Assembly: GCF_900101905.1 (NCBI RefSeq)
Contig: NZ_FNAJ01000018.1
Location: 62,001 to 126,000, forward strand
Length of the DNA: 64,000 nt
Source of the DNA: Myxococcus virescens
Lineage (GTDB): Bacteria; Myxococcota; Myxococcia; Myxococcales; Myxococcaceae
Direction: 5' to 3'
The notes below the pieces were generated by a model. That model was not told the origin of the DNA. It did no database searches and was given only the letters and a program-made list of their open reading frames with translations. The translations under genes and the position numbers were made by a program. Positions 8,863-17,366 of the stretch are shown in pieces (the stretch's first letter is position 1; each line of letters begins with the position of its first letter).

Positions 8863-9906
8863 TCAGGCCATGGCCTCCAGCGCGTCGCGTATCACGGGGT
8901 ACGTATCCTGCGATGCAGTGCTCCCCATGAAGGTGTCCAGGTGGCCGTACCCCGCCAGAACCTTCCGCCGGTAATACGACGCACCGTTCTCTTCGCGCAG
9001 CCACTCGTAGGTGAGCTCCGTGGACGCGGGCATGTAGGTGCCATTCTGTTCTCCGGACACGAAGGTGATGGGACGCTTGAGGTGCTCCGCGCGCAGGTAC
9101 GACGGCGGCCGCTCACGGCCGTAGCGCCGGAGGTTCTCCTCCCGGCCATGGTCGAAGCCCACCGCGTAGCCCGAGCGGGCCATCTGCGCCAGGTGACGGA
9201 ACGTCAGCATGTTGCAGGGGCCGAACTGCTCGTCGAGCCGGTCATGCGTCTCCCGATTGATGCGCGCGTGCCGGAAGAGCTGCCCGTACATGAACGTCAG
9301 ACGGCGGCAGACGGTGCTGTCGCATTCATGACGCCACAGGTCCACGAAGGCGCCGAAGGCGGCCTGGAACAAGGGGCTGCTCGGGTCCTCATCCGGCGTC
9401 AGATAGTCGCGGGTGATGTCCAGCACGTCCGGCAACCGCAGCATTGCCTTGAGCTGCGTCGAAGGCGGGACGATGTGATGCAGCGCGACCTGCGAGGCGA
9501 CCACGCTCTGGACGTCCGGCAGCAGCCCCGCCGCCATCGCCATGAAGAACGTCGCGGAGCCCGCGCAGTGCACCACCGCCTGCACGGAGTCCGCGCCGGT
9601 GCGCTCGAGGACCCACCGGACGGCAGCGGGCATGTCGTGGCGGGCGGCGTCATCCAGCGTGAACTGCCGCAGCGGCAACTCCACGCTGGCGCGCCAGTCC
9701 AAAAGCCAGGTGTCGTAGCCGTGGCGCACCAGGTGCTGCACGAAGTTCTCCCGCACCGTGGGCAGCATGAACATGCCGCTCCACACCCCCGCGCCATGGA
9801 CGAGGAGGACGGGCCCCTTCGCGCCGCCCTGGTAACGCGTGAGCTGCAACGGGACGCCGTCGCCCGCGGGAAAGTCGTGCCTCTCGGCGGAAGGAAGCGT
9901 GTTCAT
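8863..9906 (-). CDS. Alpha/beta hydrolase with Cys nucleophile (PhaC-like)
   Basis: This is a 347-residue soluble alpha/beta hydrolase. The oxyanion segment is LLVHGAGVWSGMF (34-46). The nucleophile elbow reads VVHCAGS with Cys114 where Ser is usual, and the catalytic His is probably His322 in GYGHLD. The segment FVQHLVRHGYDTWLLDWR resembles polyhydroxyalkanoate synthases, which also use Cys. The acid residue is unclear. Its ATG overlaps the stop of the GMC oxidoreductase by 4 bases (ATGA), so it is the last gene of a coupled operon. It may hydrolyse or transfer an acyl group on the product of the two flavoenzymes. Confidence 0.8.
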   Translation of the reverse strand: MNTLPSAERHDFPAGDGVPLQLTRYQGGAKGPVLLVHGAGVWSGMFMLPTVRENFVQHLVRHGYDTWLLDWRASVELPLRQFTLDDAARHDMPAAVRWVLERTGADSVQAVVHCAGSATFFMAMAAGLLPDVQSVVASQVALHHIVPPSTQLKAMLRLPDVLDITRDYLTPDEDPSSPLFQAAFGAFVDLWRHECDSTVCRRLTFMYGQLFRHARINRETHDRLDEQFGPCNMLTFRHLAQMARSGYAVGFDHGREENLRRYGRERPPSYLRAEHLKRPITFVSGEQNGTYMPASTELTYEWLREENGASYYRRKVLAGYGHLDTFMGSTASQDTYPVIRDALEAMA

Positions 9907-11474
9907 GAAGCGCTCCTCGAATGGGATGAGAATCCGTGCACCACGGCCTCGGCGATGCGCTCGGCCACCGCGCTGATAGTCATCACCGGGTGGAAGCCGA
10001 TGGCTGTCGGGATGACGGAGCCGTCCGCCACGTGCAGCCCGGGATAGTGGAAGACCTCTCCCTCGGTGGACACCACGCCGCGCTCGGGAGCTTCCGCCAG
10101 ATGGGCACCGCCAAGCGAATGCACCGTGAAAGGCCGCTTGAAGAGCTGCCAGGTGATCAGCGGCGCGAAGGTGGCACCGTACTGGGCCGCCAGGTCCCGC
10201 ATCGCGTCCGTCATCCGCCGCACCAATTCCGCGTTCTCCCCGGCGAAATCCCACGACACGTCGAGCTGCCCGTCATCGAGGTGCATCCGGCCATTGGCGT
10301 TGTCCTGGCCGATGCCGAACAGGTTGGACGTGCGAGCCGCATCCACGTTGGTACGCAGGGGCCGGCTCATCAGCCCCTTCTTGAGCGCCGCGTGAACGGC
10401 TGGACCCAGGCAGGTCCACAGCGGTGCCCCCAGGCCCTGGAGCCGTCCGAGGTTCGGCTGCCCCAGGCCCGCGAGGACTTCCGTGGCGGGCTGGTTGAAC
10501 GTGGCCGTCACCAGCGTGAAGCGCGGCTGCCGGTCGGTGAAGCGCATCACGGTGGACACGTCGGGGCCCACCCAGGGCTGGATGTCCTCGCGCGCGCCCT
10601 GCATCGACGCCAGGAAGTCCCCATTGCCCGAATAGCCATGGCCCAGCCGCCGGCTCACCCGAGGCAGCGTCCGCGCGACGTCCCGGCTGCGCAGCAATAT
10701 CTCCACCGTGCCCAGCGTCCCCGCGGCCAGCACCACCCGCGAGCCCTCCACGGTGTGCCGCTCCCCCGACACCAGGTCCTGGCAGTGGACGCGGTACCCA
10801 TCCCGCACCGGCTCCACGTGGGAGACGAGCGTACGGGCGAGGACCAGCGCCCCCAGCGCCTCCGCCCGCGCCAGGTACGTCAGGTCCATGGTGTTCTTCG
10901 CGCCGTGCTGGCAGCCGAATTCGCACTCGGCGCAGAGCTGGCACACGCGCCGGCCCGGTCCCGGCGGCTCCGAGAAGGCCACGGCCACGGGCGGATCGAA
11001 CGTCTCGCGCCCCATGCCCCGGGCCGCGCGCTGGAAGAGGTCGCGCTTGCGCAGCGGCATCGAGGGCGGCACCGGATTCAACCGCAGCTCCCGCGCCACC
11101 TTGTCGAAGTAAGGCTCCAGCGAGTCCCGACGGTACGCCCGGGGCCAGCGCGGATCCTCGAACACCTCGGCGTCCGGCCGCACGTGGACGTTGGCGTAGA
11201 TGAGCGAGCCGCCGCCGACGCCGCTGGCCGTCACCGTGCCGATGCCGGACAGGAAGCGCACGTCATAGAGGCCCTGCGCCTTGCGCCGCGTGGCATGGCG
11301 CCAGAGCACCTCGTCCGTTCGCGTCACGTCCCTGGGAAAGTCACCGGGCCGGTAGCGCTTGCCGCGCTCCAGGACCAGCACGGACTTGCCCGCCTGCGCC
11401 AGGCGCAGCGCATTGATGGAACCCCCAAAGCCGGAGCCCACGACGACCACGTCGTACCGCGATGCCTTCGCCAC
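9903..11474 (-). CDS. GMC-family FAD oxidoreductase (cholesterol oxidase-like)
   Basis: The 523-residue flavoenzyme has the dinucleotide-binding motif GSGFGG at 13-18 and the GMC segment GVGGGSLIYANVHVRP at 85-100. The C-terminal GMC signature reads VHSLGGAHLAEAP...GLHVADGSVIPTAIGFHP. Four cysteines (178, 181, 184, 188) form a CX2CX2CX3C cluster followed by AKNTMDL, as in ChoD-type enzymes. It should oxidise an alcohol, possibly a sterol or other polycyclic lipid, to a ketone. It lacks a signal peptide. It is the middle gene of the operon, 12 bases after the first GMC gene. Confidence 0.85.
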   Translation of the reverse strand: MAKASRYDVVVVGSGFGGSINALRLAQAGKSVLVLERGKRYRPGDFPRDVTRTDEVLWRHATRRKAQGLYDVRFLSGIGTVTASGVGGGSLIYANVHVRPDAEVFEDPRWPRAYRRDSLEPYFDKVARELRLNPVPPSMPLRKRDLFQRAARGMGRETFDPPVAVAFSEPPGPGRRVCQLCAECEFGCQHGAKNTMDLTYLARAEALGALVLARTLVSHVEPVRDGYRVHCQDLVSGERHTVEGSRVVLAAGTLGTVEILLRSRDVARTLPRVSRRLGHGYSGNGDFLASMQGAREDIQPWVGPDVSTVMRFTDRQPRFTLVTATFNQPATEVLAGLGQPNLGRLQGLGAPLWTCLGPAVHAALKKGLMSRPLRTNVDAARTSNLFGIGQDNANGRMHLDDGQLDVSWDFAGENAELVRRMTDAMRDLAAQYGATFAPLITWQLFKRPFTVHSLGGAHLAEAPERGVVSTEGEVFHYPGLHVADGSVIPTAIGFHPVMTISAVAERIAEAVVHGFSSHSRSAS

Positions 11475-11486
11475 GATGCGCCTCTC

Positions 11487-13850
11487 TTATTCCAGCTTGG
11501 TTCGCGCGAAGACGTCCCAGAGGTTGCCCATGAACATGCTCCCAAAACGCTTCAGGGCCTGGGCCTTCGCCAGCGGTGATGTCGTTCCCAGCACGGCGAA
11601 GGTCGTGAGCTGCTGGAGGAAGTCCGGCATGCCCAGACGGATGATGCCGCTGGCCACCGCGGGCGCGTGCCGGTCGCTGCCCCGGCGGATGACGGTGTAG
11701 AGCGTGGACGTGTCCGACCACATGTCGAAGCCGTCGTCGTCCCGGACATGCTTGTAGCCATCCAGCAGGTACTGCTGGCCGTCCATGCCGGTGAAGGGCA
11801 ACAGGTAGAGCATCCGCCGCTCGTAGTAGCTGTCCGTGTCCACGAAGAGGTTGAAGACGCCGTGGTCCACCTTCGCTCCGCCAGGAGGCGTGAGGCCGTG
11901 GACGTGGACGGTGCCTTGCGCGATGCCGGAGTGGGCCTTCTCCGCGAGGAAGCGGTCCAGGTTGGGCAAGGTGATGGTGAGGATGAACTCGGCCACCCTG
12001 CCCTCTGACTTGCCCTCCTCCTCGGCGCCCGCGTAATCCGTGTCCGGCAGGTGGCCGTGGTTGATGAAGCCGCGCATCCGCTCGGTGAAGCGCAGCCCCA
12101 CCACCGGCGTTGGCGACAACACCGTGCCTCCCTCTGGAATCACCACGCTCCGCATCGGATCCTCTCTTGGCACCACCCGCGTGGGTGCCACACTCGTGCT
12201 CATCCGCATCGACGCGCGGAACGGTTCCGCCGCCGCCCGGCCCGAAGCCGTTCCGGCCCGCTCAGGGGCGGTCCAGGTGGGGTTCCCCAGCACCTGCCGG
12301 ATGGCGGCCTCGACGTTGCGCTCCGCCACCGCGGCGATGGTGGATGACGGGTTCACCCCGGTGCTCGCGGGCAGCGCGGCGCCATCCAGCACGTACAGCC
12401 CGGGGTGGCCGTGCACCTCACCGTCCGGGTTCAGCACACCGTAGGCCGGCTCCTCCGCCATGGTGCAGCCGCCCAGGTTGTGGACGGACACGGGGATGTG
12501 AAGCCGATCCCATAGGGGGTTGAAGACGGCGCGCGCCCCGAGCGCCCGAGCGATGTCCTGGCAGAGCTGCTCCTGCGTCCGGTACAGCGGCAGGTTGGAA
12601 GGCACGTCCCAGCGCACCTCCATGTCCCGAGTCAAAGGCCGCAGCGCGAGCCGCCCGTTGGCGCGATCCCTCCCCATGGCCAGGAACACGGCCTGGAAGC
12701 GTCCGCGCTCCTTGCCCATGACGGTTTCAGGCTGGGAGCGCCGGCGCAGGGCGCGGACCAGTTGCTTCTGGAGCAGGTCCGCGGGGACACGGAAGTCCCG
12801 GCCCATGTCCAGCACCTGAAGCAGCCCTGCTGCCTGCCCGGGGTGCCCGCCCTCCTGGAAGAGGAACCACGTCTTGTCCGCGCCCTGCCCCTGGTCCACC
12901 ACCAGGCTGGTGGTGATGGTGGGGCCCTCGGACGGCTCCCACACCTCGCGCGTCTCGAAGGCGAAGGCCAGGAAGTCGCCGTTGGCCGAATAGCGGCACC
13001 CCAGCCGGTCGCTGATGCGAGGGAGCGTGCCCCACTGGTCGCGGCAGCGCAGCAGCAGCTCCGTGGTGTTCACCGTGCCGGCGCACAGGAACACGCGGCG
13101 AGCCTCCACGGTGCGCTCGGCGCCGCCCGCGGCATGGTCGGTATAGGTGACGCGATAGCCCGCGGGAGACAGCGGCTCGATTCGCGTGGCCTCCGCCTGG
13201 GTGGTCATCTCCGCGCCCTGCTGTTCAGCGACGGCCAGGTAGTTCAGGTCCAGCGTGTTCTTCGCGCGGACGTTGCAGCCGATGTCGCATTCACCGCAGT
13301 AGTTGCAGCCCTCCTGGGCGACGCCGAACTTGTTGGCCATCGGCTCGCCAGCGGGGGCGAAGCGCACGGCGAGGTCCGGGTAGAAGAACTGCTGCTCGCG
13401 GCCGAGTTTGCGCGCGACCTCCCGCATCCGCTTCGCCTTGGTGGGCAGGCCACGCGCGGACGCGGTGATGGGCTGGAGGTCCAGCATGTACGCGACCAGG
13501 TCGTAGTACGGCTCCAGCGCGGCGCGGCTGTAGCCCTCCGGCCAGTCGGTGTCGAAGGTCTCCGCGGGCGGGCGCAGGTGGACGTTGGCGTAGATGAGCG
13601 AGCCGCCGCCGTAGCCCGCGGCCTGGACAATGCTCATCCCCGGTAGCAGCTTCACGTCGAAGAGGCCCTGGCCGTACCGCCACAGCCAGCCATTGAGCGG
13701 GTTGCTCCAGTTGCGGGGAAAGCTCCCCTTCGGGTAGCGCAGGCCCCGCTCCAGGACGCGCACGGTCAGGCCCGCCTGTGCCAGCCGGCACGCCGCCACC
13801 GCTCCCCCAAAGCCGGTGCCAATGACCAGCGCGTCGTACGTCGGCGCCAT
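11487..13850 (-). CDS. GMC-family FAD oxidoreductase with extra C-terminal domain
   Basis: This protein of 787 residues is about 230 longer than its neighbour. Residues 1-545 are a GMC enzyme: GTGFGG at 11-16, GYGGGSLIYANVHLRP at 79-94, Cys182/185/188/192 in the same CX2CX2CX3C spacing followed by AKNTLDL, and VHNLGGCTM...GVNPSSTI near the end. Residues 560-787 are a separate domain (RFTERMRGFINHG, LPNLDRFLAEK, VFNLFVDTD) that I cannot name. A ribosome-binding site (GGGGGAAC) precedes the ATG. It is the first gene of a three-gene operon. An AT-rich block at 13890-13906 may be the promoter. Confidence 0.85.
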   Translation of the reverse strand: MAPTYDALVIGTGFGGAVAACRLAQAGLTVRVLERGLRYPKGSFPRNWSNPLNGWLWRYGQGLFDVKLLPGMSIVQAAGYGGGSLIYANVHLRPPAETFDTDWPEGYSRAALEPYYDLVAYMLDLQPITASARGLPTKAKRMREVARKLGREQQFFYPDLAVRFAPAGEPMANKFGVAQEGCNYCGECDIGCNVRAKNTLDLNYLAVAEQQGAEMTTQAEATRIEPLSPAGYRVTYTDHAAGGAERTVEARRVFLCAGTVNTTELLLRCRDQWGTLPRISDRLGCRYSANGDFLAFAFETREVWEPSEGPTITTSLVVDQGQGADKTWFLFQEGGHPGQAAGLLQVLDMGRDFRVPADLLQKQLVRALRRRSQPETVMGKERGRFQAVFLAMGRDRANGRLALRPLTRDMEVRWDVPSNLPLYRTQEQLCQDIARALGARAVFNPLWDRLHIPVSVHNLGGCTMAEEPAYGVLNPDGEVHGHPGLYVLDGAALPASTGVNPSSTIAAVAERNVEAAIRQVLGNPTWTAPERAGTASGRAAAEPFRASMRMSTSVAPTRVVPREDPMRSVVIPEGGTVLSPTPVVGLRFTERMRGFINHGHLPDTDYAGAEEEGKSEGRVAEFILTITLPNLDRFLAEKAHSGIAQGTVHVHGLTPPGGAKVDHGVFNLFVDTDSYYERRMLYLLPFTGMDGQQYLLDGYKHVRDDDGFDMWSDTSTLYTVIRRGSDRHAPAVASGIIRLGMPDFLQQLTTFAVLGTTSPLAKAQALKRFGSMFMGNLWDVFARTKLE

Positions 13851-13947
13851 GTTCCCCCTCGTCGAGACCTGTCCCCGCGGCAGGTTTCAACTGACACTTT
13901 ATTAACGCACGAGGGTCTGATCCTTCGACCTCCACCCATCCGGGGAA

Positions 13948-13986
13948 CCCAACCCCTTGGAATCGTTGTTACCAAGAGGGGCTGGG
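13948..13986 (-). terminator. Imperfect hairpin, possible terminator
   Basis: CCCAACCCCTTGG (13948-13960) pairs with CCAAGAGGGGCTGGG (13972-13986), with one mismatch and a two-base bulge. It lies 16 bases downstream of the ELWxxDGT gene's stop on the same strand. There is no clear U-tract, so the call is weak. Confidence 0.4.
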
Positions 13987-14001
13987 CGTGGGCGCTGAAG
14001 C

Positions 14002-15495
14002 TCAGTAGGCGTGGTGTTGCTTGCACTCCCCCTTCGGACGGAACGGCAAGGCCCACAGCTCGCGTCCAGTCTTCCCGTCATCCGCCGAGAAGAACACGTC
14101 CCAGCCTGAGCGCACGAAGTCGCGCGGCCATGAGGAAGCGCTCCCGTGCGCCAGACCTCGCAGCGCCTTGGTTCCCGAACGGGTGCCATCGCTCACCCAG
14201 GGCTCGTTCCCATGCACCCCATCGCTCGCGGAGAAGAACAGCGTGCCTTCAATGGAGGCCAGCGCTTCGGGATCCGATGAGCCACCACCGGGCGCCAGAT
14301 CCTTGAAGAGTCTGGTCCCCGAACCGGTGCCGTTGCTCACCCAGAGTTCACGTCCCTCCCCGGAGCCATCATTCGCAGCGAAGAAGACTCGCGACTTCAG
14401 AACCGCCAGAGCGCTCGGTGAGGAGCTCATGGGCCCTGGCCAGATGTCCTTCACCAGCTTCGTGCTTGAGGTTGTGCCGTTGCTGCTCCAGAGCTCGTCA
14501 CCCTCTGGCTCACCTGCCCCGGCGCTGAAGACGACACGCGAGCCCAGCGCGACCAGGTCGTGCGGATACTCTCCGAGGAAGTACCGCAACTGGTGCGTGT
14601 TCGAGGCGGCCCCATCCGTCTTCCACAGGCTGGCCTCGCCCTCGTCGTTGTCCACGAGGAAGTAGAGGCGTGACTTCACGGCCAGGAAATTGAAGAGAAC
14701 GTTGTCGCCCGCCCGGGTGAGGACGGGAATGGCGCCTGGCACTCCGGTGCTACGCCAGAGATGAACCTCCTCGCTCATGGGCCCGTCCTTGCCCGCGACG
14801 AAGTAGAAGGCGTCGTTGCCCACGCGAACAAAGCTTCGCGGGAAGGAGCTGGCGGGTCCGGGCTCGATGTCCTCGAAGAGGTACGTCCCCGCGTCTGTTC
14901 CATCACTGCGCCACACTTCGTTTCCGTGCACGCCGTCGTTCGCACCGAAGTACAGGACACCACCGAACTCAACCAGAAGGGGCTCGCTCCGCCTGATGAA
15001 GGGGGACGGACGGCGAATCCCATCCTCCGGCCCCGGGTAGATGTCCTTCACCATCGACGTGCCGCCCGACGTCCCGTCGGTCACCCACAACTCGTAGCCG
15101 TGGACGCCGTCATCCGCGGCGAAGAACACCCGGTTCCCCACCCGAGTGAGATTCGAGATCTCCGACCCCGCCAGCCCTGGGTAGATGTCCTTCACCAGCG
15201 ACGTGCCGCTTCCTTCCGTTCCGCTGCTTCGCCACAACTCGCGTCCATGCACCCCGTCGTCCGCCGTGAAGAAGAGGACTCGGTCGCCGTGGATCAGATC
15301 GGCCGGATTGGACCCCACGGGGCCAGGGTGGATGTCCGCCAATCGAACGGCCTCCTTCCCGCACAGCTCCCACTTCTGACTCAGGGCGGACTCCTGACTC
15401 GTGAAGTCGGCATCGCTCGTGGCGTCAGCATCATCGACTTCGGTGCCACAACCCGCGGCGCCCAGGAGAATGAGCAATGGAAGATGGGGCTTCAT
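14002..15495 (-). CDS. ELWxxDGT-repeat lipoprotein
   Basis: The 497-residue secreted lipoprotein has a signal peptide ending at the lipobox LGAAGC (Cys16), followed by a short acidic linker. The remainder is built from about eight repeats of roughly 50-55 residues. Each has a strand pair with a FFxADDGVHGxELWxxDGT core and a KDIxPGxxxS turn. Such repeats are expected to fold as a beta-propeller-like surface protein. The ligand is unknown. The ATG at 15495 follows GGAGG and sets the start; in-frame codons upstream have no leader character. It stands alone, divergent from gspG. Confidence 0.8.
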   Translation of the reverse strand: MKPHLPLLILLGAAGCGTEVDDADATSDADFTSQESALSQKWELCGKEAVRLADIHPGPVGSNPADLIHGDRVLFFTADDGVHGRELWRSSGTEGSGTSLVKDIYPGLAGSEISNLTRVGNRVFFAADDGVHGYELWVTDGTSGGTSMVKDIYPGPEDGIRRPSPFIRRSEPLLVEFGGVLYFGANDGVHGNEVWRSDGTDAGTYLFEDIEPGPASSFPRSFVRVGNDAFYFVAGKDGPMSEEVHLWRSTGVPGAIPVLTRAGDNVLFNFLAVKSRLYFLVDNDEGEASLWKTDGAASNTHQLRYFLGEYPHDLVALGSRVVFSAGAGEPEGDELWSSNGTTSSTKLVKDIWPGPMSSSPSALAVLKSRVFFAANDGSGEGRELWVSNGTGSGTRLFKDLAPGGGSSDPEALASIEGTLFFSASDGVHGNEPWVSDGTRSGTKALRGLAHGSASSWPRDFVRSGWDVFFSADDGKTGRELWALPFRPKGECKQHHAY

Positions 15496-15722
15496 GACGG
15501 CCTCCGTTGAAGGCGCGGTCCATCCGCGCCGAATCCGGAGGGTGAGAGTCATGCGTACCCGCATCTACCTGCGCAGGAGTGGCACTCCGCGGGCGGAAAG
15601 CGACAGTCGTTCACGCGGCGCGGGCAGAGAGCGCGGCGCTCCATCCAGGCACGGCGACTGCACTGGCGAACGTCCGCGCCTGGCGCCGAAGTCCTGCTCC
15701 AGGCGCACGCAACCCGCGGCAT

Positions 15723-15739
15723 GTGCAACGCCCTTGCAC
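15723..15739. promoter_or_regulatory. Perfect palindrome in the ELWxxDGT/gspG intergenic region
   Basis: GTGCAA (15723-15728) and TTGCAC (15734-15739) form a perfect 6-5-6 inverted repeat. It lies 70 bases before gspG and 228 before the divergent lipoprotein start, within a 313-base gap (15496-15808) with no gene. The size and symmetry suit a dimeric HTH regulator. GTCACA is also repeated directly closer to gspG. The regulator is unknown. Confidence 0.4.
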
Positions 15740-15808
15740 CGGCAGACATGACGACACGTCGGCCACGCACGCGCCGGACACAACGTCACACGAGGTCACA
15801 ACTCAAAG

Positions 15809-16261
15809 ATGAATCCAACCCAGCAGAAGCTGAACGCTCGGCGTCGTCACGTTCGCGGATTTACGCTGATTGAAATCATGGTCGTCATCACCATCCTCGG
15901 GCTCATCGCCGCGGCGGTGGGCGTCTCCGTGATGTCGAACCTGGAGGAGGCCAAGCAGAAGACCGCCGCCCTGGACATCAAGACATTGGAGACGGGGCTC
16001 AAGCTCCACTACATGAAGACCGGCAGCTTTCCGGAGACCCAGGCTGGTCTGGAAGAACTCCTCCAGGCGCGCTCGCTGGAGCGACTGCCCCAGGACCCGT
16101 GGAACCGCGACTACGTGTACATGAATGAGGGCGGCAGCCCTGTCATCCTGTCGTATGGCGCGGACGGTGTCCCAGGGGGTGATGGCAGCGACGCGGACAT
16201 CACCTCCCAGATGGAGTCACCGTCCGCGAGCGCGGCCCGCCGCCCCAAGGGGCTCCGTTAG
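15809..16261 (+). CDS. Type II secretion major pseudopilin, GspG-like
   Basis: The 150-residue protein has a prepilin leader with cleavage at Gly17/Phe18 and Glu22 at the +5 position (RGFTLIEIMVVITILGLI). This is followed by the hydrophobic helix and the GspG body: LDIKTLETGLKLHYMKTGSFPETQAGLEEL, then DPWNRDYVYMNEG and SYGADGVPGGDGSDADI. The last part matches the calcium-binding loop of GspG. Other type II secretion genes are not next to it, so it is an isolated paralogue or works with a cluster elsewhere. The C-terminal tail (SPSASAARRPKGLR) is extra. Confidence 0.85.
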   Translation: MNPTQQKLNARRRHVRGFTLIEIMVVITILGLIAAAVGVSVMSNLEEAKQKTAALDIKTLETGLKLHYMKTGSFPETQAGLEELLQARSLERLPQDPWNRDYVYMNEGGSPVILSYGADGVPGGDGSDADITSQMESPSASAARRPKGLR

Positions 16262-16279
16262 TCCGAGCCCTCGAGCACG

Positions 16280-16981
16280 TCAGCGGCCTGCCGCCACGCG
16301 CGCGAAGTGGTGCGCGAGGCGGTGCAGCACCTCCGTGTTGTCAGCCTCCGCCGCCTTGAGCTTGGGCAGCTGCGCCTTCAGCTCCTGGAGGTTCTTCCCG
16401 CGCTGTTGGAGGCTGTCCGCCTCGAGTTCAATCCATCGCCCCAGCTCGCTGGCGGTCAGCTCCAGGTGGAACTGGAAGCCGTAGGACGTGCCCAGCCGGA
16501 AGGCCTGCTGGGTGTACCGGTCCGTGGACGCCAGCAGCGTGGCGTCCGGGACGGGCGCATAGGAGTCACCGTGCCAGTGTGCCACCACCGTGCGCGGACG
16601 GGCCCCGGACACCACGGGGTCCTTCTGCGCCTCCGGCGTCCATCGCACCGGGCCCACGCCCACCTCGAAGCCATTCTTCCCGGGGAACACGTCCGCGCCC
16701 GCCGCCGCCGCGAGCATCTGGGCGCCCAGGCAGATGCCCAGGCATGGGCGCTCGTAGGCGAGCCGCTCCATGAGGATGCCCAGCTCCTGCCGCAGGAAGG
16801 GATGCTGCTCGGATTCGTAGACGGCCATGCGGCCGCCCATGACGACCAGCAGCTCCGCGTCCACGTCCTCCCGGCGCACGGCGCGGAAGCGGTTCACCAG
16901 CGTGAAGCCCGCCGCCTGCAACACCGGCCCCAGCAGGCCGGGCCCTTCGTGCTCCTCGTGCTGGAACACCACCGCGCGCAT
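16280..16981 (-). CDS. Class I glutamine amidotransferase (GATase1)-like protein
   Basis: The 233-residue protein has the amidotransferase fold. LVVMGGRMAVYE sits near the start. The nucleophile elbow is PCLGICLGAQMLAAAAGA with Cys in the G-I-C-L-G motif. The His/Glu pair is in YGFQFHLELT. It matches the stand-alone YfeJ/GMP-synthase-like group, whose substrate is often not GMP. The ATG at 16981 is fixed by the ribosome-binding site GGGAGGTGA. The C-terminal helix is a charged coil (LQQRGKNLQELKAQLPKLKAAEA). No partner synthase is adjacent. Confidence 0.85.
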   Translation of the reverse strand: MRAVVFQHEEHEGPGLLGPVLQAAGFTLVNRFRAVRREDVDAELLVVMGGRMAVYESEQHPFLRQELGILMERLAYERPCLGICLGAQMLAAAAGADVFPGKNGFEVGVGPVRWTPEAQKDPVVSGARPRTVVAHWHGDSYAPVPDATLLASTDRYTQQAFRLGTSYGFQFHLELTASELGRWIELEADSLQQRGKNLQELKAQLPKLKAAEADNTEVLHRLAHHFARVAAGR

Positions 16982-17021
16982 CGACGTCACCTCCCAAGCC
17001 GCGGGCGCCCTGCCCACCGGC

Positions 17022-17300
17022 TCAATCGTATTCGCAGGACGTGCAGATGTTGAGGCAGGTCCCCACCTGCTCTCTGTACTCCTTCACACATTCCTGGTTG
17101 GAGGCGCAGTTCACGTCGCTGGTACAGCCGGGCTCGCAATAGCTGAGCGTGGCGTCCGCGCAGTACTGCCCCGGCTGGCAGGGGTCATCGCCCATGAAGT
17201 CCCCGCACTCGGTGTACCCGGGCTGAAGGGGCGCCATGACACAGGCGCTGCTTCCCAGCGCGAGCAGGGCAAGGACAGCGGGCCAGAGACGGGTACGCAT
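17022..17300 (-). CDS. Small Cys-rich lipoprotein
   Basis: This 92-residue protein has a signal peptide ending LGSSAC, with Cys20 as the lipidated residue. The mature part carries about eleven more cysteines (ECGDFM, DPCQPGQYCAD, SYCEPGC, NCASNQECV, TCLNICTSCEYD). The spacing is that of small disulfide-knotted modules of the kind myxobacteria display on the surface. The ribosome-binding site GAAAGGTG fixes the ATG. The function is unknown. Confidence 0.65.
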   Translation of the reverse strand: MRTRLWPAVLALLALGSSACVMAPLQPGYTECGDFMGDDPCQPGQYCADATLSYCEPGCTSDVNCASNQECVKEYREQVGTCLNICTSCEYD

Positions 17301-17366
17301 CGAAACACCTTTCGGGAGCAAGCGGAGGATGCCCGCTTGCTCCCGACGGCCGTCCGAACGCCGTAT

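Noticed and set aside
9936-11579. 547-residue plus-strand open frame
   Set aside because: Antisense shadow of the GMC oxidoreductase gene; no motif or ribosome-binding site.
15591-15605. TGGCAC motif as a sigma-54 promoter upstream of gspG
   Set aside because: The -24 half matches, but the -12 half (TTGC) is absent at the right spacing.
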